Shown here in pieces: positions 17,064 through 25,371 of a stretch of DNA of 64,000 nt. The DNA lies in contig JARLHA010000007.1 in assembly GCA_031292485.1 (NCBI GenBank), forward strand, positions 31,134-95,133. Direction: 5' to 3'. The notes below the pieces were generated by a model that made no database searches, had not been told where the DNA came from, and saw nothing but the letters and a program-made list of their open reading frames with translations. Numbering within the stretch: the stretch's first letter is position 1; each line of letters begins with the position of its first letter. This DNA is from Mucilaginibacter sp. GTDB taxonomy: Bacteria > Bacteroidota > Bacteroidia > Sphingobacteriales > Sphingobacteriaceae. A program made the position numbers and the translations under genes.

Positions 17064-18686
17064 TTATTTACCAAATGGCGGCAATCCTATCAATTGGCGG
17101 TATAAAGGCAGATCCATCCTCGGCTCAGCAGATTTATGAAAGTTTTTACAATAGTAAACCTGTAAGGTATACTCGGGGCCGTTTCGGATGATTTGTACAT
17201 CAGGCAATTGAGTTACGCTATCAAAAAAGGGTTTTACATTCATATCGATGAAAGGCTCATGATGATCGCCAATAATAATGCAATCTTTTCCGATAAGTGT
17301 CTTCGGGTCAACCAAAAAAGCCAGGTTACGCGGATCCGGATCAAACACGATGATATCTTTTTTACCTTTAAGCGCCCAGTCGATTTTACCGGTTAACCAC
17401 CAGCGGGTACTGCCTGTAAATATATTGGGGTTATTCAGCCAGCCTTCTTTTTCAAACCGGGTTTTAATATCCGTATAATCAACACCCTGGATCGTTGGGT
17501 CAAGATTGTCGCCGTGAAAATAATGCACTACCCATTTCGGTCCGTACGAAGTCCAGAAACCTGTTACCCAATGCATTCCCAAAACACCGATTGTTAAAAC
17601 GGTGAAGCAAATAGAAAAATTAAGCCAGCGACGGGTCAGCCTGCCGGTTGATTCAGTATTCAGGCCTCTGTCAATAGCAAAACCAAGCGGTACAAACAGC
17701 ATCATATAGCCGGGTGCCTGCCAGTGGAAATGATATTGCAGATCGGACCATAAGGTTACCATTGTAAAAAACACAATAGGTAAAATGGACATCCAGAATG
17801 AAAAGCTGTAAACCAGCAACTCTTTGCGCAGTTTATAAGAAATATAGAGCTGCCTGATAGTGGGAAACCAGATCCATGGCAACAAAATCATCGCCTGCCC
17901 AAGTATACTTCTAAAAAACCAATCAAAATGCAATTGAAATTTACTGCCATTTGTTCCGGCCCTTGCCCCCTGGAAAACAAAGGACACCCAGTTGTTATTG
18001 TAGTTCCACCAAAGAATCGGCGATGCTATTATTAGCGTGATCAGAATTGCAATATACGGACCGGGATGGCGCAGCCAGTGCCGCTGGTTTTTGTTGGTCG
18101 CGATAAACATAAACACCCCTGCAAACAAAAACAACACGTGGTATTTACTTAAAGTAGCAAGCCCCATACTAACACCAACAGCGAGCCATAAAAGCCATGT
18201 TCTGCGGCTGTTGCGGGTTGCCTCAGAGTTTTCGGCACCGGGCCCCACCATCAGCTCAACAATAAAATAGGTGGCCAGCAACCAGAAGAACATTAAGGGC
18301 GCATCCGGCTGGTACCAGCTGGCAATTGCAACCGTAAATACTGCGCTCAGGTTCATTACCAGCACTGACCAAAAGCCCGCTTTAGCATTGAACAATTTCC
18401 TGGTGATCACAAACATCAACCAGCTTGTACCGGCGAATAACAGCACCGATGCAAATCGGATCCCAAAATTCGTCAACCCCAAAAGTTTGATACTGATGGC
18501 CCCTAACCAAAAAAATAAAGGCGGCTGATCGAAATAACTCAGGTTAAGGTGGAGTGCCCCCCTGAAATAATAGGATTCGCCGTTACCCAAACCTGTGTAG
18601 GCTGCAATAAAGCAGCGCAGCACAAAAGTGACAATAATGAGTGTGATGGTAAAGGAGGCCGCGTTTTTTTCAGTGAGTTTTTTCAT
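17064..18686 (-). CDS. GT39/ArnT-like glycosyltransferase
   Basis: A 540-residue integral membrane protein with about 11-12 transmembrane helices in residues 1-400 and a soluble C-terminal domain. The first periplasmic loop 'GNGESYYFRGALHLNLSYFDQPPLFFW' holds the acidic and 'DQPPL' residues typical of dolichyl/undecaprenyl-phosphate-sugar mannosyltransferases (PMT_2). It probably transfers a sugar from a lipid carrier to an envelope acceptor. The acceptor is unknown. It is followed on the same strand by the hexosaminidase after a repeat. Confidence 0.83.
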   Translation of the reverse strand: MKKLTEKNAASFTITLIIVTFVLRCFIAAYTGLGNGESYYFRGALHLNLSYFDQPPLFFWLGAISIKLLGLTNFGIRFASVLLFAGTSWLMFVITRKLFNAKAGFWSVLVMNLSAVFTVAIASWYQPDAPLMFFWLLATYFIVELMVGPGAENSEATRNSRRTWLLWLAVGVSMGLATLSKYHVLFLFAGVFMFIATNKNQRHWLRHPGPYIAILITLIIASPILWWNYNNNWVSFVFQGARAGTNGSKFQLHFDWFFRSILGQAMILLPWIWFPTIRQLYISYKLRKELLVYSFSFWMSILPIVFFTMVTLWSDLQYHFHWQAPGYMMLFVPLGFAIDRGLNTESTGRLTRRWLNFSICFTVLTIGVLGMHWVTGFWTSYGPKWVVHYFHGDNLDPTIQGVDYTDIKTRFEKEGWLNNPNIFTGSTRWWLTGKIDWALKGKKDIIVFDPDPRNLAFLVDPKTLIGKDCIIIGDHHEPFIDMNVKPFFDSVTQLPDVQIIRNGPEYTLQVYYCKNFHKSAEPRMDLPLYRQLIGLPPFGK

Positions 18687-18769
18687 CAGGATAGATACCT
18701 TGTTTGCAGGAGGACAAATCTCTAAAAAAAATTATGAATTATGATGGGTTTTTATTTTCGGCATACACA

Positions 18770-19816
18770 TCATCCCGAAACCCATTTTCCGAATGGTATT
18801 TTATTGATAATCCATACCAGCAATAAGGATATCAGAAAACAGATCAGTGCCGTTAAGGGGATGCTCAAAATGGGTATACCCAGTTTATAACTGATACCAA
18901 AAAGGTCATCCAAAAAATATAATACCAGCGCATGGGCCAGGTAAATGCCATAATTATACTTACCGGCAAAGTCGCGGGCCCGGGTAATAACCGGCGGCAC
19001 TTTTGGAACCGTCAATTTTGCCAGCATAAAAGCGCTGCCGGACAGCAGTAAAACCGCAGGGTTAACTGGCTCGTAGAACATTGTTCCGGGATAAATGGGA
19101 TAGGCGATCAATAGCCTGCTGCCGATGGCGATCAGTGCGATGCTGCATAAAAACAACAGGAGCATCCACAAACGCAGGTGTTTGACATTGAAATCCTTAT
19201 TGGCCAGATAGTAACCAAATACCAGGTAACCGGCAAAGCCCGCAAAGTAATGCATATCAACCGAAGGGTTATAACGCATAAGATAAGGCTGGGTGATCAG
19301 CATCACCCCAAACCATACCGCCAGGAAGTAAACCAGCTCTTTTTCGGAGGCATTGCGCACAAACTTACCGATAACAGGTATAAAAAAATAAAGCCCGATG
19401 AGCATGTACACATACCATAAATGATAGGCGCTTCCGGTTTTTAATAAATGTAATACCTGCCTGATATCGGCCCATACATCTCCCCCGAAAGTGATCTCTT
19501 CATTATACCACGAATACCACACATAAACCAAACTCCAGAAAATGAAGGGAATCACCACCCTGCTCAATCTTTTTTTCAAAAAACTACCGATCTCATATTC
19601 ACGGGGAAGTAATAATGCACCTGTGATCATCACAAATGCGGGTACCGCAAAACGGGTAAGCGCATTTAAAAAATCAGCCGACCACCAATCTGCCATCGGC
19701 ACCTTGCCGTAATCCCCCAATAGCGGCGACGAGCAATGCAATATGATCACCGCGTATAATGCGATGAGCCTCAAATTGCTGATCCAGTCGATAGTTTCTG
19801 GTTTAGTTGCTGGCAT
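18770..19816 (-). CDS. Acyltransferase family 3 membrane protein
   Basis: A 348-residue protein with about ten transmembrane helices. It opens 'DWISNLRLIALYAVIILHCSSPLL', whose R and H match the acyltransferase_3 family signature. These enzymes acylate sugars in exopolysaccharide, lipopolysaccharide or small glycosides at the cytoplasmic membrane. It neighbours a GT39-like transferase and a phosphatase, so a role in modifying an envelope glycan is plausible but not shown. Confidence 0.85.
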   Translation of the reverse strand: MPATKPETIDWISNLRLIALYAVIILHCSSPLLGDYGKVPMADWWSADFLNALTRFAVPAFVMITGALLLPREYEIGSFLKKRLSRVVIPFIFWSLVYVWYSWYNEEITFGGDVWADIRQVLHLLKTGSAYHLWYVYMLIGLYFFIPVIGKFVRNASEKELVYFLAVWFGVMLITQPYLMRYNPSVDMHYFAGFAGYLVFGYYLANKDFNVKHLRLWMLLLFLCSIALIAIGSRLLIAYPIYPGTMFYEPVNPAVLLLSGSAFMLAKLTVPKVPPVITRARDFAGKYNYGIYLAHALVLYFLDDLFGISYKLGIPILSIPLTALICFLISLLLVWIINKIPFGKWVSG

Positions 19817-19877
19817 TATTGCTGTTTTTTTTCCATTATAGCGATGGGTTTAAACCCCATCGCTACGGAGATTATTG

Positions 19878-20393
19878 CTATATTTCCTTATAATATTCTT
19901 CCAGCTCTTTCAGCATTTTAACCTGGCTTCGCTGCGGGTTGATAAATATCCTTACTTTTCTGATGGTTTCATACGCCTGTTCATAAGTCAAACCTGTTTT
20001 TATCAGGTAAGCCATAGCCATAGTAGGTCCCCGACCTAATCCCTGCCGGCAGTGCACATAAACAAGACCTCCGTTTTTTATCTCGGCACCAATAAATTCA
20101 GCTCCTTTTATCAAAACTTTCAATGGCGGCGGGGTATTATCCACAGTTGGCAGGTGCAGGTATTTTATCCCTTCGTGGTCGGCATCGCTATAATCGTTAT
20201 GCATCCGCATATTTACGATCGCTGTTACACCAAGAGCCTTTAGTTTTTTTAATCCCCATAAATTATACTGGCTGCCAAGCATCAGGTTTGGGTTAATTTG
20301 AGAACGCTTTAAACGGGGAACCCCTTTTACCACCCTATGAATATTATCATATATATAGTCAAAAACAAGGCCTGTCCTTATCAAAATATTCAT
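19878..20393 (-). CDS. Dual-specificity protein phosphatase family protein
   Basis: A 171-residue phosphatase of the DSP/PTP fold. The P-loop is H114-C115-R116-Q117-G118-L119-G120-R121, with C115 as nucleophile, and 'PTVDNTPP' supplies the candidate general acid D85. Small bacterial DSPs may act on proteins, lipids or phosphosugars. It is the first gene of a same-strand run with the acyltransferase. The 248 bp upstream holds no further feature that I can support. Confidence 0.87.
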   Translation of the reverse strand: MNILIRTGLVFDYIYDNIHRVVKGVPRLKRSQINPNLMLGSQYNLWGLKKLKALGVTAIVNMRMHNDYSDADHEGIKYLHLPTVDNTPPPLKVLIKGAEFIGAEIKNGGLVYVHCRQGLGRGPTMAMAYLIKTGLTYEQAYETIRKVRIFINPQRSQVKMLKELEEYYKEI

Positions 20394-20641
20394 ATATCAT
20401 CTTAATTTATTTCAAAACGACGCTTTTTGTCTTTTTTAAAAGGTTTTCCTAACTGCAAAACTGTATTTATACAATGCTCTTTGCCATCCAAACTAATAAT
20501 ATTTGGTAAAAACGGCTTGAAAACTACCCTTTCCAAATTAAATTTCGCCCATTATTAGCTAAAAGCAGGATAAAACCCTATTTTTAGCGCCTCAAAATTG
20601 ATACAAGAATATCAATCATTTATGGTATAAAGAAAGGAATA

Positions 20642-21952
20642 ATGAAAGTTTTAAAATTTGGCGGAACATCTGTAGGAAGCCCCGAAAGGATGAAAAAGCT
20701 GATGGATATTATTGACCCTGCGCAAAGGCAGATCGTGGTGCTATCAGCCGTATCCGGCACAACAAATAGTTTGGTTGAAATTGGACAAGCTTACCTGGCG
20801 GGAAACAAAACCAAGGCTGCCGGGTTAATAAAGGTTTTAAAAGATAAGTACGAACTTTTTATAAAGGAGTTATTTGCCACACCCGAATATTTGGAACAAG
20901 GCAAAGAAGTTATTGATTATCACTTTTCGCTGTTAAGTAACCTGGCTAACGACCTGTTTACTACTGTTGAAGATAAGATCATCCTGGCGCAGGGCGAATT
21001 ACTTTCAACCACTTTATACCATGTATATCTGAAAGAGATCGGTGTACCTTCGGTATTATTACCGGCGCTTGATTTTATGAAGATAGACGAGGACAACGAA
21101 CCCATTGTTGATTATATCTCAGAACACTTAACCCCGCTGCTTGAGCAACACCCCGATAATAACATATTTATTACCCAGGGATATATTTGCCGCAACAGCT
21201 TTGGCGAAATAGATAACCTGCGCCGTGGGGGCAGCGACTACACCGCATCCTTGATTGGTGCAGGTATCCGCAGCGAAGAAGTGCAGATATGGACCGATAT
21301 TGATGGCATGCACAACAATGATCCAAGAATCGTTAAAGGCACAAAGCCCATCGCGCAATTATCTTTCGATGAAGCGGCAGAATTAGCTTATTTCGGCGCG
21401 AAAATATTGCACCCGCAAAGTGTGTTCCCGGCGCAGAAGTATAAGATCCCGGTGCGTTTGTTAAATACGATGGACCCGAAAGCACCGGGTACACTGATTA
21501 CCAATACCAGCGAAAAAGACAGGATTAAATCTATCGCGGCAAAGGATGGCATAACAGCTATTAAAATCCAATCAAGCCGGATGCTATTGGCGCATGGCTT
21601 TTTACGCAAGGTATTCGAAGTTTTTGAACGCTATAAAACGGCAATAGATATGATCACTACTTCGGAAGTGGCCGTATCTTTAACCATCGACGATACTTCG
21701 AGCCTTGATGATATCATCCATGAATTACAAGCTTTCGGCACCGTGGAAACAGATAAGTACCAAACTATTATTTGCGTGGTGGGTGATTTTGGTGCTGAAA
21801 AACACGGGTACGCCGCCAGGGTGTTAGAAGCGGTTAAACATATCCCCATCAGGATGATATCCTATGGCGGCAGTGATCATAATATGTCGTTACTGATTCA
21901 TACTGCCGACAAAACTGAAGTATTAAGGAGTTTACATAACAGGCTTTTTTAG
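20642..21952 (+). CDS. lysC: Aspartate kinase, monofunctional
   Basis: A 436-residue enzyme making aspartyl phosphate, the first step to lysine, threonine and methionine. It has 'KFGGTSVGSPERM' at the N-terminus, 'GFICR'-like 'TQGYICRNSFGEIDNLRRGGSDYTASLIGA' and 'IWTDIDGMHNNDPRIV'. Two ACT regulatory domains span about 300-436 ('EVAVSLTIDD', 'GDFGAEKHG'). It is paired with lysA, which points to the lysine/diaminopimelate branch. No lysine riboswitch is apparent upstream. Confidence 0.95.
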   Translation: MKVLKFGGTSVGSPERMKKLMDIIDPAQRQIVVLSAVSGTTNSLVEIGQAYLAGNKTKAAGLIKVLKDKYELFIKELFATPEYLEQGKEVIDYHFSLLSNLANDLFTTVEDKIILAQGELLSTTLYHVYLKEIGVPSVLLPALDFMKIDEDNEPIVDYISEHLTPLLEQHPDNNIFITQGYICRNSFGEIDNLRRGGSDYTASLIGAGIRSEEVQIWTDIDGMHNNDPRIVKGTKPIAQLSFDEAAELAYFGAKILHPQSVFPAQKYKIPVRLLNTMDPKAPGTLITNTSEKDRIKSIAAKDGITAIKIQSSRMLLAHGFLRKVFEVFERYKTAIDMITTSEVAVSLTIDDTSSLDDIIHELQAFGTVETDKYQTIICVVGDFGAEKHGYAARVLEAVKHIPIRMISYGGSDHNMSLLIHTADKTEVLRSLHNRLF

Positions 21953-22053
21953 CCTCACCCTGCCCTCTCCAAAGGAGAGGGTTCTAAAAAACAATTTTAA
22001 TAATAACGCTCGTTTAAAAAAGTCCTCTCCTTTGGAGAGGATTTAGGTGAGGC
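21952..22053. repeat. 102-bp inverted repeat between lysC and lysA
   Basis: Outer arms GCCTCACC (21952-21959) and GGTGAGGC (22046-22053) enclose two nested palindromes, CCCTCTCCAAAGGAGAGGG and TCCTCTCCTTTGGAGAGGA. The element begins on the last base of the lysC stop codon. It would form strong hairpins in the lysC-lysA transcript. Confidence 0.8.
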
Positions 22054-22078
22054 AAAACGGGATGATTTAAAGAGTATC

Positions 22079-23296
22079 ATGTTCAACAAAAATACCATAA
22101 CACGTTTCGGACAATTAGAAACACCGTTTTATTACTACGACCTGGATGTTTTGAGCAAAACGCTGGAGGCCTGTAGTACCGCGTCATCTAAATACGGCTT
22201 TCATGTGCATTATGCCATGAAGGCTAATTTTAACCCTAAGGTGTTGGATACCATCCAATCCTATGGCTTTGGGGCTGATTGTGTTAGCGGGAACGAGGTT
22301 AAAGCCGCCGTTGAACATGGCTTTGGTAAAGAAAAGATTGTTTTTGCTGGTGTTGGCAAATCTGATAAAGAGATCAATGCGGCTTTGGATGCAGACATTT
22401 TTTGTTTCAACGCTGAATCGGTACAGGAACTTTTTATAATTAATGACCTGGCAAAAGCCAAAAATAAAAAGGCAAATATTGCGATCCGCATCAACCCGAA
22501 CGTTGACGCGCATACGCACCATTTTATAACCACCGGCCTCGAGGAAAACAAATTCGGGATTAACAGCTGGCAATTGCCGGATGTGGCCGATGCGTTGCGC
22601 AAATGCCCTAACCTGCAGTTTTTAGGTATCCATTTTCATATCGGATCACAGATCACCGATATGGAAGTATATAAAAGCCTGTGCACCCGCATTAACGAAA
22701 TGCAGGATTGGTTTGTTGACCATGGCTTTGAAGTAAAAATACTGAACACCGGGGGCGGGCTTGGGGTTGATTATCACAACCCTGATACCAACAGCATCAG
22801 TGATTTTGAAAGCTATTTTAAAGTTTTCAGCGATTTTTTAAATGTAAAACCCGGCCAGGAAGTGCATTTTGAACTTGGCCGCGCTTTGGTTGCCCAATGT
22901 TCTGCATTGATTTCGCGGGTACTTTATGTTAAGAACGGACTGAAAAAGAATTTCCTTATACTGGACGCAGGCATGACTGAATTGATCCGCCCTATGCTAT
23001 ACCAGGCCTACCACCAGATAGAAAATTTAAGTCGTGAGTCCGAAAGTCTGGAAGTCCGGAAGTCCGGAAGCAACGAATTGGAAGGTTCTGTTAACGCTCC
23101 AACAACTGTTCATTACGATATTGTGGGTCCGATATGCGAAAGTACGGATTGCTTTCAAAAGGATGTAGAACTGCCGCAATCTTATCGTGGTGATTTGATA
23201 GCAGTACGTACCGCAGGCGCTTACGGAGAAGTAATGGCATCAGGCTATAATTTACGAGACCGGGTTGGGAGTGTTTATTCAGATCCTATTGCCTGA
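22079..23296 (+). CDS. lysA: Diaminopimelate decarboxylase with a repeat-derived insertion
   Basis: A 405-residue PLP enzyme converting meso-diaminopimelate to L-lysine. The PLP lysine is K48 in 'HYAMKAN'. 'GIHFHIGSQI', 'NTGGGLGVDY', 'ELGRALVAQC' and 'GPICESTD' (C353) follow in order. Residues about 318-342 ('SRESESLEVRKSG...') are extra for the family and are encoded by AGTCCGAAAG-type intergenic repeat DNA. The reading frame is kept and the downstream active-site residues remain, so it is probably still functional. It is co-directional with lysC. Confidence 0.93.
   Translation: MFNKNTITRFGQLETPFYYYDLDVLSKTLEACSTASSKYGFHVHYAMKANFNPKVLDTIQSYGFGADCVSGNEVKAAVEHGFGKEKIVFAGVGKSDKEINAALDADIFCFNAESVQELFIINDLAKAKNKKANIAIRINPNVDAHTHHFITTGLEENKFGINSWQLPDVADALRKCPNLQFLGIHFHIGSQITDMEVYKSLCTRINEMQDWFVDHGFEVKILNTGGGLGVDYHNPDTNSISDFESYFKVFSDFLNVKPGQEVHFELGRALVAQCSALISRVLYVKNGLKKNFLILDAGMTELIRPMLYQAYHQIENLSRESESLEVRKSGSNELEGSVNAPTTVHYDIVGPICESTDCFQKDVELPQSYRGDLIAVRTAGAYGEVMASGYNLRDRVGSVYSDPIA
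23031..23071 (+). repeat. AGTCCGAAAG-type repeat inside lysA
   Basis: Four degenerate units (AGTCCGAAAGTCTGG, AAGTCCGG twice and a trailing GAAG) match the intergenic repeats at 24230-24410 and 61300-61405. Only one arm is present here. Confidence 0.75.
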
Positions 23297-23305
23297 GTCA
23301 CAATT

Positions 23306-23959
23306 TTAAAGGGCCAGGTCCTTAATAAATTGATCGCTGAAATCCTCCGCAAAATGCAGCACATTTGGCAGGTATTTAAACTCGCCGGGCCGGTGTGTAG
23401 TGGTAATAATGACAGTTTTCATGCCAGCATTGGCGGCGGCTTCCGCTCCCTTGGGAACATCCTCAAATACAAGGCAATCTTCCGGCGCAACACCCAGCAA
23501 TTTGGCTGCTTTTAAAAATGTTTCAGGATGGGGCTTGCTCAATTCCACGTCATCGGCGCTTACTATCGCCTCAAAATAATGGCGGATATTTAAGTTATCC
23601 AACACAAAATCAATATTAAAAGGAATTGCCGCTGAGCCAATGGCCATTTGGATGCCTTTTTGGTAAGCGCTTTCCAAAAACTCGTGCAAACCCGGTAAAA
23701 GCTCCAGATATGGCAGAAACTCTTGCTGATATTTCTTTTCCTTTTCGAGCGAAAGGCGGTTCATTTCTTCCATCGTAAACCGATCAGGGCCAAACATCCT
23801 TACCAACACTTCGGGGTTTTTGCCATACATCTGCGGCTTAACCTCTTCCCAGGTAAAATTGCCCCCCAATTCAAAATTAAGCAGATTTTGCCATGCTTTG
23901 GTATGGTATGGCATGTCGTTGATCATGGTACCGTTAAGATCGAATATAAAGGCCTTCAT
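23306..23959 (-). CDS. HAD superfamily (beta-phosphoglucomutase-like) hydrolase
   Basis: A 217-residue HAD protein with C1 cap. Motif I reads F-D7-L-N9-G-T, so the usual second aspartate (general acid/base) is asparagine. Motif II is 'MAIGSAA', motif III lies near 'ELSKPHPETFLKAA', and motif IV is 'CLVFEDVPKGAEAAANAGM'. The cap sequence 'NDMPYHTKAW' is as in beta-PGM-like phosphatases. With N9 the hydrolytic activity may be altered. It is convergent with lysA. Confidence 0.85.
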   Translation of the reverse strand: MKAFIFDLNGTMINDMPYHTKAWQNLLNFELGGNFTWEEVKPQMYGKNPEVLVRMFGPDRFTMEEMNRLSLEKEKKYQQEFLPYLELLPGLHEFLESAYQKGIQMAIGSAAIPFNIDFVLDNLNIRHYFEAIVSADDVELSKPHPETFLKAAKLLGVAPEDCLVFEDVPKGAEAAANAGMKTVIITTTHRPGEFKYLPNVLHFAEDFSDQFIKDLAL

Positions 23960-24189
23960 TTGATTTTATACTATTGTTTTAATTAATATTACCGTGTTTC
24001 CAATTACGGGCAAAAGTACATTTAAATAAAAACACCTTTTAATAAAACTGAAATGTATCGCTTATCGTAATTCTATCGTATTGCCTTTAAACAATACAGC
24101 CCTGCAAAACCCTTGAAAAATATTAAAAAGTGGCTAAATAATTAAGGAATGCGCGATGGAGTGATCTGTGCGATTAATTTATTTTTAGC

Positions 24190-24224
24190 AAAAGCCCGTT
24201 TAGCATCAGCTGAAGGGCTTTTTT
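24190..24224 (+). terminator. Hairpin with T run, terminator-like
   Basis: AAAAGCCC and GGGCTTTTTT pair around a 16-nt loop in the 510-bp gap before the cold-shock gene. No gene ends just upstream on this strand, so it may end a short unannotated RNA or be an attenuator. Besides this and the following repeat, the gap shows nothing supportable. Confidence 0.45.
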
Positions 24225-24229
24225 GTTTG

Positions 24230-24410
24230 GAGTCCGAAAGACGGGAAAGTCCGAAAGTCGGAAAGAGGACTATAGACGTTCAGACAACGATGGTCATCCA
24301 ACAAACCATATTATAATAAGTGCCCAATCGTTGCTGCTTCCGTGGATTTCAGGTAACCAAATTCTTCTTTCTTTCCGACTTTCGGACTTTCCCGACTTTC
24401 AGACTTCCCA
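24230..24410. repeat. AGTCCGAAAG inverted short-repeat element
   Basis: The left arm 24230-24265 reads AGTCCGAAAG / GGGAAAGTCCGAAAGTC. The right arm 24367-24409 reads CTTTCCGACTTTCGGACTTT in the opposite sense. About 100 bp of unique sequence lies between. It abuts the cold-shock gene. Confidence 0.82.
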
Positions 24411-24469
24411 AAAAAATACTTGCCAACCCGATTATTATGCCTACCTTGCGGCCTTTAATAAATAAAATA

Positions 24470-24664
24470 ATGCAAAAAGAAGGAACAGTTAAATTTTTTA
24501 ATGAAACAAAAGGTTTTGGTTTTATTACACCAAGCAATGGTGGCCAGGACGTATTTGTTCATTCATCAGGTCTTATCGATGAAATCCGTGAAAACGACAA
24601 AGTTGAATTTGAAGTTGAAAACGGCAGAAAAGGCTTAAACGCGGTAAATGTAAAAGTTATTTAA
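24470..24664 (+). CDS. Cold-shock protein (CspA family)
   Basis: A 64-residue single OB-fold RNA-binding protein, [19 protein letters not shown]..., with RNP1 'KGFGFI' and RNP2 'VFVHSS'. It would act as an RNA chaperone. An open frame extends upstream to 24320 but that part is repeat-derived; the family's M-x-x-G-T-V-K-F-F start fixes the ATG at 24470. A strong terminator follows at 24692. Confidence 0.94.
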   Translation: MQKEGTVKFFNETKGFGFITPSNGGQDVFVHSSGLIDEIRENDKVEFEVENGRKGLNAVNVKVI

Positions 24665-24691
24665 TTATATAATTAAATCATTAAACGTACC

Positions 24692-24723
24692 AGGCATCTA
24701 CTCCAAAGTAGATGCCTTTTTTT
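24692..24723 (+). terminator. Rho-independent terminator of the cold-shock gene
   Basis: An 11-bp perfect stem AGGCATCTACT / AGTAGATGCCT with a 4-nt loop and seven Ts. Confidence 0.92.
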
Positions 24724-24902
24724 ATGGACATCCTTTCTATTCCGGTGGCGGCAACGAAAACTTATATCCAAACATAATGTAGTTTATTTTATTTATAAAT
24801 AGGAAAAAAAAGAATTTCTCCCAGTCAGCGAAAGAGAATTAGAGGGGCTTGGCACTGTTATTGTAAACAGTACCATGTCTACTAAAATCAAAAAGAAAAA
24901 AG

Positions 24903-25289
24903 ATGAAAGATCAAACCAGGGTTATAGCCGCGCTTTTAATAGGTGCTGCGGCGGGTGCTGCATTAGGATTATTGCTGGCTCCCGAAAAAGGCGAAAACAT
25001 CCGTGATGGAATAGCTGATTATATTAATGATTTGGTTGATGCAGCCAAAGACAAAGCACAGGCAGCCTCTAAAGATATTAAGCAATACAGCGGCACTGTT
25101 TATGATAAAGCTAAAACAAAACTGAACAATGCTGTTAATGATTTGAACGAATATAGGGACGTTGCAATTGAAACCGCGCGCACTAAAGCCGACGAATTGA
25201 AAGAACAAGCTCAAAGCAAATTTAATGAAGGTAAAGCCAGGGTAAAAAACGGTTCTGACGAGGTAAATAATGCCATCCAGAATTCATAA
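24903..25289 (+). CDS. YtxH domain protein
   Basis: A 128-residue protein with an N-terminal membrane helix (about 7-27) and the YtxH signature 'AAAGAALGLLLAPEKGENIRDGIADYIND'. A long amphipathic helix rich in Ala, Lys, Asp and Asn follows ('KDKAQAASKDIKQYSG', 'NEYRDVAIETARTKADELKEQAQSKF'). YtxH/LEA-like proteins are general stress proteins, possibly protecting membranes during desiccation. A bidirectional terminator separates it from the M1 peptidase gene. Confidence 0.88.
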   Translation: MKDQTRVIAALLIGAAAGAALGLLLAPEKGENIRDGIADYINDLVDAAKDKAQAASKDIKQYSGTVYDKAKTKLNNAVNDLNEYRDVAIETARTKADELKEQAQSKFNEGKARVKNGSDEVNNAIQNS

Positions 25290-25303
25290 TTTTTCATTCC
25301 AAT

Positions 25304-25340
25304 AAAACAAAAAACCCGGCAATACCGGGTTTTTTGTTTT
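25304..25340. terminator. Bidirectional terminator
   Basis: AAAACAAAAAACCCGG / CCGGGTTTTTTGTTTT is symmetrical with A and T tracts on both sides. It can serve the YtxH gene (+) and the M1 peptidase gene (-). Confidence 0.88.
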
Positions 25341-25371
25341 AAATATCTCTGCCAATTGAAGAATACTTGCA

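Noticed and set aside
20394..20641. Possible lysine riboswitch before lysC
   Set aside because: No multi-helix structure or conserved lysine-riboswitch core is visible; the region is AT-rich without a terminator.
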